Of a stretch of DNA of 64,000 nucleotides, positions 12,326 to 23,709 are shown one piece after another. The position numbers and the translations under genes were made by a program. Each line of letters opens with the position of its first letter. Within the stretch, counting starts at the first letter, position 1. The DNA is taken from assembly GCF_947179165.1 (NCBI RefSeq), contig NC_077245.1, positions 24,658,740-24,722,739 on the forward strand, given 5' to 3'. The notes under the pieces were generated by a model that was not told the DNA's origin, made no database searches, and worked only from the letters and a program-made list of their open reading frames with translations. The DNA is from Solanum dulcamara. Taxonomy: Eukaryota; Streptophyta; Magnoliopsida; Solanales; Solanaceae.

Positions 12326-12364
<39 letters not shown>
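12326..12364. repeat. (TA)n microsatellite
   Basis: Roughly 19 TA units followed by further TA-rich sequence. Confidence 0.95.
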
Positions 12365-12368
<4 letters not shown>

Positions 12369-12939
12369 CACATATATGTATATTTCATATATAACCTTTA
12401 AAGACTATACAATAATAAAAAATATTTTATTTTATTTTCTCATTCGTATTCATGCATTTATTTTTCTAGTAATCAAATGCTTCGCATTTACTTTCTAGTT
12501 TAATTTATATTTATTTTTTTTATTTTTTGATAATGACAAGAATGCATCTTCATGTTCAAGATAACTTATATTTTTAATTAGCTATTATTATTTGAATAAA
12601 ATATCATCAAATATTGTCTGCCATATAATATTTGTGACCCTCACAAGAATAGTTTTTATCTTCTCCACACTAACCAATCTACTGCACATTCCACTAAACT
12701 AAAAACAAAAAAAAACCCATATACCCACTAGGAGATGTTCTCCAACAATTTCAAATGTTGACAAGATCCCACTACACTTTTTCTTTTCTTTATAATATAT
12801 CCGTACATACACAGCAACGCTCCTTGATTTGATTTTAATTTTTAGACATTCTATTTTTTTATTACTATAATACCCTCCCTCAATTTTTTTTTTTAAAAGG
12901 AGGACATTATAGCAACTTTGAAAAAAAAAACCTTTTGAA

Positions 12940-13175
12940 TTCTTAGTTCAGCCTCTATAAATACCAACATTTTGTGCTCATTGAAGGGAGGATTTTTTTT
13001 TTTGATCAGTTTTCAGCCATCAATATACAACAAGAGTTGTCTGAAACACCCCGCTTTCTCTTAGAAATATCTAGTGTTTATTTTCTTTTGCATGTTTGAG
13101 TTCTAAGTAAGTCGAGTTTGAGTGTAGATTCGGTGATCAAAGCATTTCCGTTCACTGCCCAGCAACAGGTAATAT
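12940..13175 (+). promoter_or_regulatory. Promoter-like block with TATA box, leader and splice donor
   Basis: A TATA element, ctataaata, at about 12954 is followed some 30-60 bp later by a leader-like stretch with lower AT content. That stretch ends in cagcaacag|gtaatattt at about 13168, a good 5' splice site. The only ATG in the leader (13095) opens a very short frame. This looks like the promoter and first non-coding exon of a gene whose intron would start in the ATT microsatellite, but no downstream exon was recognised. It could be a pseudogene or a non-coding transcript. Confidence 0.4.
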
Positions 13176-13544
13176 TTACTCCATTTTTATTTTATTTTCC
13201 GTTGTTATTATGATAAAAAATATTGTACTAAAATATTATCTTGCTAATTTTGTCATTTTTTTTTACTTGCATGAACACTTTGGGAGCAAAAATGGAGTCT
13301 TGATTTGGGACTTTAAGAAATTCGAGTCCTTAAGACTCGATGAAATCATCACTTCCCTCACATGGAACCGATATCTTAGACCTCTCGAATAGCAAATAAA
13401 ACCAGATGATCTCACTCGGATCCAATTCCGCTTGCTTATATTTTTAGCATTTTTATTATTTATTATTGTTGTTATGGTTATTGTCGTTATTATTGCTGCT
13501 ACTGTTTTTATCATTATTGTTGTTATTTATTTTTATTTTTATTT

Positions 13545-13553
13545 TTTTCTGTT

Positions 13554-13585
<32 letters not shown>

Positions 13586-13689
13586 GTTAGTAGTAGTAGT
13601 AGTAGTATATTTATTTACTGTTATTATTAGTATTTTCGTTATTATTATTATCCTTATTATTATCATTATTATTAGTATATTTTATTTAC

Positions 13690-13720
<31 letters not shown>

Positions 13721-13784
13721 TTCGCTATTAATATTATTAACAGAAGTAGTAGTATATTTATTTTATTGTTAGTATTAGTATTAC

Positions 13785-13823
<39 letters not shown>

Positions 13824-13860
13824 TATTTTTCGTTGTTATTATTAGTATATTTTTTTTTAC

Positions 13861-13897
<37 letters not shown>

Positions 13898-14455
13898 TTT
13901 GTTATATTATTATTATTAGTATACATATTTTATTACCATTTTTTTTAAATTTTATTTTATTATTATTATTATTATTATTATTTTCATTATTAACATTATT
14001 AGTAGTTGGAGTTATATTTTTTATTTTTTACTGTTAGTATTATTATTATTATTTTCATTATTATTAGTATTTTATTTACTGTTATTATTATTATTATTAT
14101 TATTTTCGTTAATAGTATTATTTAGTGTTACTATTATTATTGACAATAATAATATTTACTGCCATTATTAATATTATTATCTCTATTATTGTCGTTATTA
14201 TTATTATTATTATTATTGTTATTATCATTATCATTATTATTTTATTATTATTATCATTATTATTATTATTATTATTATAATTATTATCATTATTTTTATC
14301 ATTTTTATTATTATTATGGCTATTATTATTTTATTGTTATTTTTATTGTTATACTATTGTTATTATCATTATTGTTATTATTATTATTATTATTGTTATT
14401 ATTATTATTATTACTACTGCTACTATTATTAGTACTATTATTGCTATTACATATT
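13545..14455. repeat. ~0.9 kb ATT/TTA-rich compound microsatellite
   Basis: Long runs of ATT (or TTA, TAT) units broken by GTT, ATC, GTA and ACT variants and short unique islands. Both strands give long open frames of poly-Leu/Ile/Tyr or poly-Asn/Ile, which are artefacts of the triplet repeat and not genes. The amount of interruption suggests an old, repeatedly expanded tract. Confidence 0.95.
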
Positions 14456-14599
14456 AAACTTGCATATATGATTTGAATATGTTCTCACTCTTGAATGCAA
14501 TAGTTAACATTATATACATTGTTTGGGTTTGAGTACCTCTAATTAAAATAGGTCATTATAATGACAACCTTCCATTTTTATATGTAAAAGAGAGTAATA

Positions 14600-15035
14600 T
14601 TTTTAGGCCAGGCTACTAGTAAAATCATTTTATTTAAACACACTTATTTTTGCGTAAAACAATATTCGTATATTAATTTAAGTTCGAAAATCTTTTTTAA
14701 ATTATTTAGCTTTGTTTTCAAAATTTTGAGCAACCTTTTTCTAGTTTAATTATTTAACCTAAGTTTGGCCGGTAATCATTTTTAATGAATCTTAAAGGAT
14801 GCTTAACCCCTTCCCTTTAGGATAACTAGAACCCTTACCTAGAATCTACAAGTTAAGTAGACTACTAATCGGAATTCAGTTTTCAGCAGTAAAATTAGTT
14901 GATCATTTAGGTATCCTAATTTATCTTAAAAATAATTAGGTGGCGACTCCTTAAAATTAAATAATTTAGGAATCATCAATGTGTTGTACATCGTTTGACC
15001 TCAAGTTAAAATAGGGTATAACATGGTTAAGCCTT
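14600..15035 (+). repeat. Ty3/gypsy LTR remnant
   Basis: The stretch contains the order seen at the 3' end of many Solanaceae gypsy LTRs: aaaggatgcttaaccccttccctttagg, then a run naming accttacctagaatc, then attaggtggcgactcc at about 14935-14950. No internal region or second LTR was found, so it is probably a solo or truncated LTR. Boundaries are approximate, and the identification rests on remembered motif order. Confidence 0.5.
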
Positions 15036-15329
15036 ATTCGTACTCTAATTGACAATCTATTTTTTTTCCGACAAAAGACTCCTAATCTCATAGAAAGTAA
15101 CTATCCTAATAGAGTTCTTACTAATCTGATAACAAAATATTTTTACGAATAATTTTATAATTTAAGTCTATAAATGAAACACGTAAAAAAATGCACGTGA
15201 ATCTCGTTTTAAATATTAGAAAATTTATTAAATATTTTTTTATATATAAAGAAAATTGTGAAAAAATAATTTTGTCCAAAACGAAATGTTTTAATAAAGG
15301 GCAAAAAATTCAAACAATATGGACTTTCA

Positions 15330-15355
15330 AGCTTTTAATATAGTATAGATATAGA
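15330..15355 (-). mobile_element. Helitron-like 5' terminus
   Basis: The minus strand from 15355 (or from 15349) reads TCTATATCTATACTATATTAAAAGC, the characteristic 5' start of many plant Helitrons, with T next on the plus strand. It is in the same orientation as the 3' terminus at 9326. Confidence 0.55.
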
Positions 15356-16591
15356 TAATCATGTAGGTTTTTTATTTTAGAAAATATTAATTACTTTTTA
15401 ATATTTCTTCCGTCTCATAATGTCATAGGGAGTCTACCCACATTCGAAGAGTCACCTGCTAGTAGCTTTAAAAAAAATTCACTTTTGAAACTCAACACTA
15501 AAGTTGATAATTGTTTCCTTTTTAGTATTGTTTAATCCTTAAAAAAATCTAATAAATAAAGATAATTTGATAAATTAAACCTTGTATTTGTTATTTTTCT
15601 TAATGGACATGAAAAGAATTTAAAACAACACTTAAAGTGGAAAGGATGGGGTGGACAGGTAACAATGTTTTAATCAGAAAATCTTTTTAATTATTTTTTA
15701 ATTGCATATATTACTTGTAGAGTTCTTATAATAATTATCACAAGTAAAAAAAGTCTTTTAAAATTAAAATTGATAAAAATTTTAAGAAAAAACTCTTAAG
15801 CCTAACCCAAAAAGAAAAGACTCGTGCAGTCTCACCTCTCGTCTCACTAACCAAAATTTACCCGATAATTCAGACCCAATAACCAAAAATCGCTGGACAA
15901 ATCAATTCGTGTGAAACAGCGAGAGAGAATACATGGGAGAAGGGAAAAAAGAATTCAAAATTGTTTCTACCGATAAACATCGATGTTCCGTCGGCGGCCG
16001 ATATTTATCTCCAAAGGTCCATTTTCGACCCAATATTGATTGATTTTGGGGTTTTGAACTTGAATAAAACTTTGTCTAGAATGCTATTTTCTTTCAATTT
16101 TCAATTTTTTGTGTTATATCATTGTAATTTTGAGTTAATATTTAAAATGGCGATTGCTTTGAATCCTCTCGAGAACCAATCTATGATGGTCTCGAAAATT
16201 TGACCCTTTTTATTTAGGAAAAATTATTAAATTACACACATTATATTCTTATATTTTTAATTATTCCTTACCATTTGTAAAAATTTCAAAAATTTATCTT
16301 CTGAATTAGTAAAACATAAGTTTTACTGCTATTTTTGTTATGTTCATGATATATTAGGTGTTATAAGCTATTTCATAAGTTTTATTGATATTACAATGTT
16401 TGGTTTGTATCAATTAGCGGTGTATCATGAAAATGACTTATGTATCAAATCGCGATATATCAGCGTCATTCGTATGTATTAGAAATCTGGAAAAAAAAAA
16501 GAAAATTCGGATAATTACCAAAAAAATCGGTATAAATTGTAATTGGATTTTTTCGCTATGGAATTTAAGTAATCTTTACTTTTATTTAAAA
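15356..16591. other. AT-rich intergenic DNA with one small unassigned ORF
   Basis: A plus-strand ORF of 80 codons at 15961-16203 follows a less AT-rich stretch (15820-15960) that looks like a leader. The ORF has no recognisable domain, is rich in Phe, Leu and Asn, and ends abruptly in AT-rich DNA. It could be a captured 5' gene fragment or chance. No other feature was recognised. Confidence 0.35.
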
Positions 16592-16620
16592 CTAGATAAT
16601 GAAAGGCCCGTTTACGGGCC
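16592..16620 (-). mobile_element. Second Helitron-like 3' terminus
   Basis: The minus strand carries a perfect 7-bp-stem hairpin GGCCCGT-AA-ACGGGCC (16620-16605), a 9-base spacer and CTAG at 16595-16592, followed by T. This fits a Helitron 3' end. The matching 5' end to the right was not identified and may be disrupted by the copia insertion at 17704. Confidence 0.6.
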
Positions 16621-17698
16621 CAATATTACAATCTTAAATATATTTATAAAAATTTAATTATTTTTGAAAAAAATAATTATTTTTATTTTTAAATAAACAT
16701 GATAGGAAATAATAATATAAACTCATTTTATAATTAAATAATTAAATGTATTTTTTTATTTTATAAAATTAAGTAATAACTTATAACTTATTTAACATCA
16801 TTTCAAACACATTCATTCCAATCAAATAATTAATTTTAATATTTTTCTATACTTTATTTAGATAAATTATTCAAGAAAGTAGATTAAAATTATAAGTGTC
16901 AACATATTAACAATTTTCATAGAATCATACAAAACAACAAGTGATATTAATCCACATATATAAATTGATTTTGAACATATTTAACTTTTTTTATTGGTGC
17001 TTTCCAAATGAAAATAATGACCTACTTGTTAAACGTTTGAATAAAACATATCATTTTTTTCAAAGTGATAAAAGATAAAAAAAATAAATTATGATTGTAC
17101 GTTTTGTCTTATATACATCAAAATCAAGAGACCAATTTAGTATAATAAACTAAAAAGTTAGAAGTGATTTGTATACCTGATAAAAAATTGTATACCTCAA
17201 ATAAAGAATCAAAATATATCAACAAAAAATTGACATTATATATATTACAGTAGTTTAAGACATACATTATTAAATTGACATAAAAAGCTAATTCACAACC
17301 TTGTAACAAATTAAAGAATCACTGAGTTGTGAAGGAATAATGTAAATTACACAGATTTTAATTCAGAATTATAGTACAAAAATATTAAGAAAAAGATCAA
17401 AGTAAAAAGCTAATTCCTTAAGAAGGGGCCCGACATCAAGGTAATTTTTTTTTAAGTTCTTACTAAGCTATTATAAATGGTTAGAAAAGGTTAATACAAA
17501 CGATTCCGAAATTAAAATTGATGACCAAAATTGATGACCAAAGATGTAGAGATGCTTTTACTTAAAACCCAAATGGTAAGCTTTTATATTTGTCTTTTAA
17601 CCACTATATAATATGAATGATAATACAACAATATGCAAACGATTTTATGCTTTTGCATGATAGAAAAAATAACATAAAACATAATGAGACTAGAACTA
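16621..17698. other. AT-rich DNA, possible Helitron interior
   Basis: No coding region. If the 3' terminus at 16592 is real, this would be the AT-rich body of a non-autonomous Helitron. Confidence 0.35.
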
Positions 17699-17703
17699 AA
17701 AAC

Positions 17704-18215
17704 TGTGAAAGAAAACAGAGAAGATAGAAAGTCAAAAAAAGGAGGAAGAAAAAGAAGAAAAGAAAAAGTCAAAAAGAAAAGTTGAAAATGCAAAAAACGG
17801 AACAACACGTTTTGTTGAAAAACAGAAAACGTATACTGCCCAACTTTTCTTTTAATTAACGCGTTTACGCGTTTCATCCTCCTATAAATAGAGGGCCTCT
17901 TGCCCTCATTTAGATCATCCAAAAATCCCAGAAAGAGAGAGTAAGAATACAAAGAGAGTTATACACCAAGATAAATATTGTAGTCTTGAGTGTCCTTTTT
18001 AGTAGTTGTTCCTTTTACAAGATAGAAGTGTTAATTGTTGTTTTCTCCTTGTATTTGAGAATAGTGTACTTCATATTTTATAGTGAGATCCTTCTACCCC
18101 GTGGTTTTTCCCTTCTATCAATTAGAGGGGCTTCCACGTAAAATTCTCGTGTCAAATTTATTTTCAATATTTTCATCATATCAAACTTTAGTTGTGGTGC
18201 TTCCTCACCCCAACA
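17704..18215 (+). repeat. 5' LTR of the Tork-like element
   Basis: It starts TGTGAAAG and ends CCCCAACA, so it has TG...CA ends. A TATA box, ctataaatag, lies at 17882, with a likely start of transcription about 30 bp downstream. A purine-rich stretch and a palindromic aacgcgtttacgcgttt segment at 17859-17875 may be promoter elements. It is 12 bp longer than the right LTR because of an A-rich insertion near 17765. Confidence 0.95.
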
Positions 18216-18216
18216 G

Positions 18217-18228
18217 TGGTATCAGAGC
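18217..18228 (+). other. tRNA-iMet primer-binding site
   Basis: TGGTATCAGAGC, one base after the LTR end at 18215; the standard copia primer site. Confidence 0.95.
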
Positions 18229-18378
18229 CCTCGGTTATTCTGTCTATTTTATGCGAAGGTACTATCTGTGAATAGTAACTTTTCGTGAATAGTACTATTC
18301 ACGTGAATAGTAAATTTCGATGACGGTACAGTTTGTCACGATTGTTCGCAAAAATATTCAGAAACGATCTAAAAGGGT

Positions 18379-19770
18379 GTGAAGCAAATAACAATGTCGA
18401 GTACAATAAAGTTTGACGTTGAAAAATTCAATGGGACTAATTTCTCATTGTGGAAAATGAAAATAAAAGCAATACTGAGAAAAGACAATTGCTTAGCTGC
18501 AATTGAAGGCAGGCCCACAGACTTTGTTGATGATAGCAAGTGGAACGACATAGACAGCAACGCAGTTGCTGATCTACACTTGGCACTAGCTGATCAAGTA
18601 TTGTCTAGTGTGGCAGAAAAGCGGACGGCGAAGGAAATATGGGATACTCTTACGGGGTTGTATGAGGTCAAGTCTTTGCATAATAAAATTTTCTTAAAAA
18701 GAAGACTGTATACTCTTCGAATGGCAGAGTCCATGTCAGTTACTGAACACATCAATACTTTAAATACTCTGTTTTCGCAACTTACGACAATGGGTTGCAA
18801 AATAGAGGGGACTGAACGTGCGGAGCTTCTACTTCAAAGTCTGCCTGACTCGTATGATCAACTCATCATCAACCTGACGAACAATACAGACAGTCTAGCT
18901 TTCGATGAAATTGCAGTCGCTGTCTTGGAAGAAGAAAATCGGCGCAAAAATAAGGAAGACAGACAAGCAAGTTCGCAGCAAGCTGAAGCCTTGATGATGG
19001 TGAGAGGAAGACCAACGGAACGTGGCCCTAGTGGGAGTCACAATCATGGCAGATCTCAATCAAGAAGTAAGAAGAATATCAAGTGCTACAACTGTGGTAA
19101 GAAAGGGCACTTCAAGAAAGATTGTCGGTTCAAGAAAAAGAGTGAAAACCCTGAGCCATCAAATGCTCAAGGGAATGTTGCATGTACCTCGGATGATGGC
19201 GATATTTTATGTAGTGAGGCAATATCAAATAATGAAGGCAGAAAACGTTTCGCTGATGTCTGGATTATGGAAATAGGAGAAACATGGCACATGACTTCCA
19301 GGAGAGAATGGTTCCATCAATATAATCCTATCTCAGGAGGGTCTGTGTTCATGGGAAACGATCATGCTTTGGATGTTATTGGTATTGGGTCCATCAAAAT
19401 AAAGACGTATGATGGCACGGTTCGCACCATCCAGGAGGTACAACATGTAAAAGACTTGAAGAAGAATCTATTGTCTTTAGGACAACTAGATGATAATGGA
19501 TGTTCGTATAAGACTCATAGTGGAGTCATGAGAATATCCAAAAGAGCGCTTGTAGTGATGAAAGCAGAAAAACTTGCTGCAAATCTATATGTACTTAAAG
19601 GTGAAACACACCAAGAAGGAGAAGCATCAACCGCGTCAGCAAGTTTATTTGAAGAATCAATGATGATGTGGCATCGTAAACTTGGCCATATGTCGGAACG
19701 AGGTTTGAAGATTCTTACTGAGCAAAAACTTCTTCCAGGGCTCAAAAAAGGTTTCACTACCCTTTTGTGA
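18379..19770 (+). pseudogene. Gag-protease region of the Tork-like element
   Basis: Open for 463 codons. The gag (UBN2/DUF4219-like) starts MSSTIKFDVEKFNGTNF at the second ATG, 18394, which is the better start. A CCHC zinc knuckle CYNCGKKGHFKKDC lies at about residues 235-248. The retropepsin block reads WIMEIGETWHMT at about residues 296-307, where the family has a DSG triad: the catalytic Asp is Glu and Ser is Ile, so the protease should be dead even if translated. A pre-integrase block MWHRKLGHMSERGL follows. The frame then shifts in the poly-A run at 19744-19749 and stops at 19770. Confidence 0.93.
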
Positions 19771-20671
19771 GCATTGTGTTACCAATAAGCAAAATAGACT
19801 GACGTTTAGCAGTTCCTCTGCTAAAAGCAAGGAAATACTAGATCTGGTTCACTCTGATGTCTGGCAAGCACCGGTGGAGTCCCTAGGAGGAGCGAAATAT
19901 TTTGTGTCATTTATTGACAATTTCTCCAGGAGAAGTTGGGTGTATCCAATCAAGAGAAAGGCAGATGTTTTTCCAGTTTTCAAAGAATTCAAAGCGCGAA
20001 TGGAACTTGAATCTGAGAAAAAGATCAAGTGTTTGAGGACAGATAATGGAGGAGAATACACTGGTGATGAATTTAATAACTTCTGTAAACAAGAAGATAT
20101 TAAACGGCAGTTCACGGTGGCATATACTCCACAACAAAATGGAGTAGCAGAGCGGATGAACAGAACTTTGTTGGAACGGACAAGAGCTATGTTGGTAATT
20201 GCAGGGTTGGAAAAACCATTCTGGGCAGAAGTAGTTCAAACCGCCTGTTATGTGATCAATCGGTCACCATCAACCGCAATTGATCTGAAAACGCCAATGG
20301 AGATGTGGACAGGAAAACCAGCTGATTATTCTCGCTTACATATATTCGGAAGTCCTGCTTATGTTATGTACAACACCCAAGAAAAATCAAAGTTGGATCC
20401 AAAATCTAGAAAATGCATTTTCTTAGGGTATGCTGATGGAGTCAAGGGGTATCGCTTGTGGGATCCCACAGCCCGCAAGGTGGTAATCAGCAGGGATGTT
20501 GTATTTATTGAAAACAAGATACAAGCAAAAGAAGGTAACACTTCAAAAGAAAAATCAGAGACTACTACAGTTGAAGTTGAAGAAATAGAAGAAGCTCCAG
20601 TTTCTTCTGAAGCAGCACCAGAGCACGAAGAACAAGAGCAAGCTGAGATCGAAACTCCAGAAGTTCAATAG
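19755..20671 (+). pseudogene. Integrase region of the Tork-like element
   Basis: After the frameshift the new frame carries the CEHC part of the zinc site (about 19763), then the core YFVSFIDNFSRRSWVY (first Asp), LRTDNGGEYTGDEF (second Asp) and AYTPQQNGVAERMNRTL (Glu), giving an apparently intact D,D-35-E triad. A GKPADYSRLHIFGSPAY block and an acidic Glu-rich linker follow. The frame ends at a TAG (20669-20671) where related elements continue into reverse transcriptase; the same frame reads on sensibly after the stop, so this is a point nonsense mutation. Confidence 0.93.
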
Positions 20672-22301
20672 TCAACTAAGGAGAAAAGAGAACCAGCTTG
20701 GCACTCAGATTATTCTATGGAGAGTAATATTGCATACTGTCTACTAACAGAAGATGGAGAGCCTTCAATTTTTCACGAGGCTATGAAAGGCCAAGAATCA
20801 TCTCTGTGGGTGGCAGCAATCTAAGAAGAAATTGAAGCTCTCCATAAAAATAAAACATGGGATCTTGTTCAATTACCACAAGGAAGGAAGGCCATTGGAA
20901 ATAAATGGGTCTACAAGATCAAACTCAATGGTAATGATCAAGTGGAGAAATATCGTGCAAGATTGGTGGTGAAAGAATTCGCTCAGAAAGAAGGTATCGA
21001 CTTCAATGACATATTTTCTCCAATGGTTTGACTCACAACAATCCGAGTGGTCCTGGCGATGTGTGCTACATCTATTAGATGTCAAAACTGCATTTCTTTA
21101 TGGAGAGCTTGAAGAAGAAATTTATATGCTCCAACCAGAAGGTTTTGAAGAACAGGAAAAAGAGAACTTGGTTTGCAGGTTGAACAAATCTCTATACGGT
21201 CTCAAACAGGCACCGAGATGTTGGTATAAGAGATTTGATTCCTTCATTATAAGCCTTGGATACAACAGACATAGTTCAGATCCTTGTGTTTATTACAAGA
21301 GATTTGGTGATGACGATTTTTTTATTTTACTGTTGTATGTTGACGACATGTTGGTAGCAGGCCCCAACAAAGATCGTCTCACAAATTTAAAGGCACAGTT
21401 GGCTAGGGAGTTTGAAATGAAGGATTTAGGACCAGCAAACACGATTCTAGGGATGCAAATTCATCGAGACAGAAATAATAGGAGGATTTGGCTTTCTCAA
21501 AAGAACTACTTGAAGAAAATCTTGAGACGCTTCAAGATGCAAGATTGTAAGTCAATTTCTACCCCACTTCCTATTAATTTCAAGTTATCCTCAAGTATGA
21601 GTCCTAGCAATGAAGCAGAGAGGATGGAGATGTCTCGAGTACAGTATGCATCAGCAGTGGGAAGTTTAATGTTCGCCATGGTATGTACAAGACCTTACAT
21701 TGCACAAGCAGTGGGAGTGGTTAGTCGATACATGGCTAATCCTGGTAGAGAGCATTGGAATACTGTTAAGAGGATCCTGAGATACATCAAGGGTACCTCA
21801 GATGTTACAATGTGTTATGGAGGATCAGACTTTACTGTTAAATGTTATGTTGATTCAGATTATGCAGGTGATCTTGATAAAAGCAAGTCCACCACAGGTT
21901 ATGTGTTTACTCTTGCTGGAGGAGCTGTAAGCTGGGTTTCAAAACTGCAGTCTATCGTGGCTACATCTACGACGGAAGCAGAATATGTAGCAGCTACACA
22001 AGCTAGCAAAGAGGTAATATGGATGCAGATGTTATTGGAGGAGCTCGGGCACAAACAAGAGAAGATTGCTTTGTTTTGTGACAGTCAGAGCGCTTTGCAT
22101 CTTGCAAAGAATCCGGCATTTCATTCAAGGACAAAGCACATACGAGTTCAGTATCACTTTGTTCGTGAGAAGGTGGAAGAAGGCAGTGTGGATATTCAGA
22201 AAATTCACACTAATGACAACCTGGCAGATATGTTTACGAAGCCGATCAACAGTAACAAGTTCATATGGTGTCGATCTTCTATTGGCCTAGCAGAAACATA
22301 A
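20672..22301 (+). pseudogene. Reverse transcriptase and RNase H region of the Tork-like element
   Basis: The RT starts in the integrase frame (WHSDYSMES, then NKTWDLVQLP, then NKWVYKIK) and is cut by TAA at 20822 and TGA at 21029. A small deletion near 21070 moves it to the frame that then stays open to 22301. The rest is well kept: LDVKTAFLYGELEEEIYM, LKQAPRCWYKRFD, the catalytic LLYVDDMLVAG at ~21340, then RNase H with VDSDYAGDLDKSKSTTGY, STTEAEYVA and DMFTKPI at the C-terminus. Only one catalytic-box frame is intact, so no full-length product is possible. Confidence 0.93.
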
Positions 22302-22363
22302 CATTGCAGTAATTGGGTAGAAAGGATGGTGTGAAGACTTAATTGATTCTCAATTAAATCTTC

Positions 22364-22374
22364 AAGTGGGAGAA
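22364..22374 (+). other. Polypurine tract
   Basis: AAGTGGGAGAA immediately precedes the right LTR; it would prime plus-strand synthesis. Confidence 0.85.
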
Positions 22375-22874
22375 TGTGAAAGAAAACAGAGAAGATAGAA
22401 AGTCAAAAAAAGGAGGAAGAAAAAGAAGAAAAGAAAAGTTCAAAAAATGCAAAAAAGGGAACAACACGTTTTGTTGAAAAACAGAAAACGTGTACTGCCC
22501 AACTTTTCTTTTAATTAACGCGTTTACGCGTTTCATCCTCCTATAAATAGAGGGCCTCTTGCCCTCATTTAGATCATCCAAAAATCCCAGAAAGAGAGAG
22601 TAAGAATACAAAGAGAGTTATACACCAAGATAAATATTATAGTCTTGAGTGTCCTCTTTAATAGTTGTTCCTTTTACAAGAGAGAAGTGTTAATTGTTGT
22701 TTTCTCCTTGTATTTGAGAACAGTGTACTCCATATTTTATAGTGAGATCTTTCTACCCCGTGGTTTTTCCCTTCTATCAATTAGAGGGGTTTTCACGTAA
22801 AATTCTCGTGTCCAATTTATTTTCAATATTTTTATCATATCAAACTTTAGTTGTGGTGCTTCCTCACCCCAACA
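22375..22874 (+). repeat. 3' LTR of the Tork-like element
   Basis: TGTGAAAG...CCCCAACA, 500 bp, with the TATA box ctataaatag at 22541. Its promoter would fire rightward toward the flanking DNA; the next gene start is 3.4 kb away. Confidence 0.95.
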
Positions 22875-23049
22875 AAAACAAAAGGTGGGATGCATGAGTA
22901 ACAACAACAACAATTGCTACAAATGCATATAAGAGAACCAAAAAAAAAGAGAAAAGGGAAAGAGACCTTTAACTTATGAGAGGAGAGAAAATTAAAGAGT
23001 AAGTAAAATTAGGAATGGATAGTGCCTATTTATTTGTGCCAAAGACTTA

Positions 23050-23419
23050 GAGCCCGTTTGGATGGGCTTTAAGTTGATCAAAATCAACTTAAAGCCTCTT
23101 TTTAGCTTTTGAACGTGTTTGCCTAATGCTAACTTTAAACCATAAAATTCTTAAAGTCAGTCAAAAATGAAAAGTTAGGATTCCTAACTTTTTTTTCTAA
23201 GTGTTTAAAGTCATTTTCTTTGACCATATAAATTACTTTTATATCCCTTATATTTTAACTAAATTCTCAAACTACCCTTTTTATTATTTTAACCCTAAAA
23301 TTCACATCATTTTCCTCATTTAAGCACTTTTATCCAAACACTCAACTGCTTATTTATAAAAATAACTTTCAGCACTTCAAAGTTCTAAAAACACTTCATA
23401 CATAAAAGTTATTTTTTTA
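23050..23419 (-). mobile_element. Tourist-like MITE, copy 1 (right terminus lost)
   Basis: The left terminus GAGCCCGTTTGGATGGGC follows TTA. The body is the inverted homologue of the element at 25626-26015: shared segments include gttaggattcctaactt, cttttatatcccttatattttaac, and agcactttt(a)tccaaacactcaactgcttattt. The right end stops at acataaaagttattttttt and lacks the expected terminal repeat, so it is truncated. Interior ends suggest PIF/Harbinger ancestry. Confidence 0.85.
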
Positions 23420-23709
23420 ATTAGTAGTTAGTTCTAGAAAAATCTTGTAATTTGTTGTTTTCAGAAGAATTATGTAACTTGTGAAGGAAATATAACTATA
23501 TGTATATATTGACAAATTCAAAAATAGAATTTATAAAATTTTAAAATGAAATAGATATGAAATTATAAATTTGCCCATGATCGTCCCAAACTTGGCTCCT
23601 CTATATAATACAAATAGAAAAATAATGGATGACAAAAAATCAGAAATTGTTTAAATTGGAGACTTAAGTTCCTCAATAGTTAACAAATTTGTGATCGGCG
23701 ACCAAAAGT

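Larger units (their letters stand above)
17704..22874 (+). mobile_element. Tnt1/Tork-like Ty1/copia retrotransposon with both LTRs
   Basis: This is a complete structure: 512-bp left LTR, primer-binding site, gag-pol, polypurine tract and 500-bp right LTR, flanked by the 5-bp duplication aaaac (17699-17703 and 22875-22879). By eye the LTRs differ at roughly 13 positions plus one ~12-bp indel, about 2.6 percent. The coding region is disabled by a frameshift near 19745, stops at 20669, 20822 and 21029, a small deletion near 21070 and a changed protease active site. The lineage is inferred from gag and RT wording. Confidence 0.95.

Noticed and set aside
13584..14476. Several long ORFs on both strands rich in Leu/Ile/Tyr or Asn/Ile
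   Set aside because: They are translations of the ATT triplet microsatellite; lack of stops follows from the repeat, not from coding.
15961..16203. 80-codon ORF as a possible small gene
   Set aside because: No recognisable domain, no clear promoter or splice context, AT-driven composition; kept only as an unassigned note.
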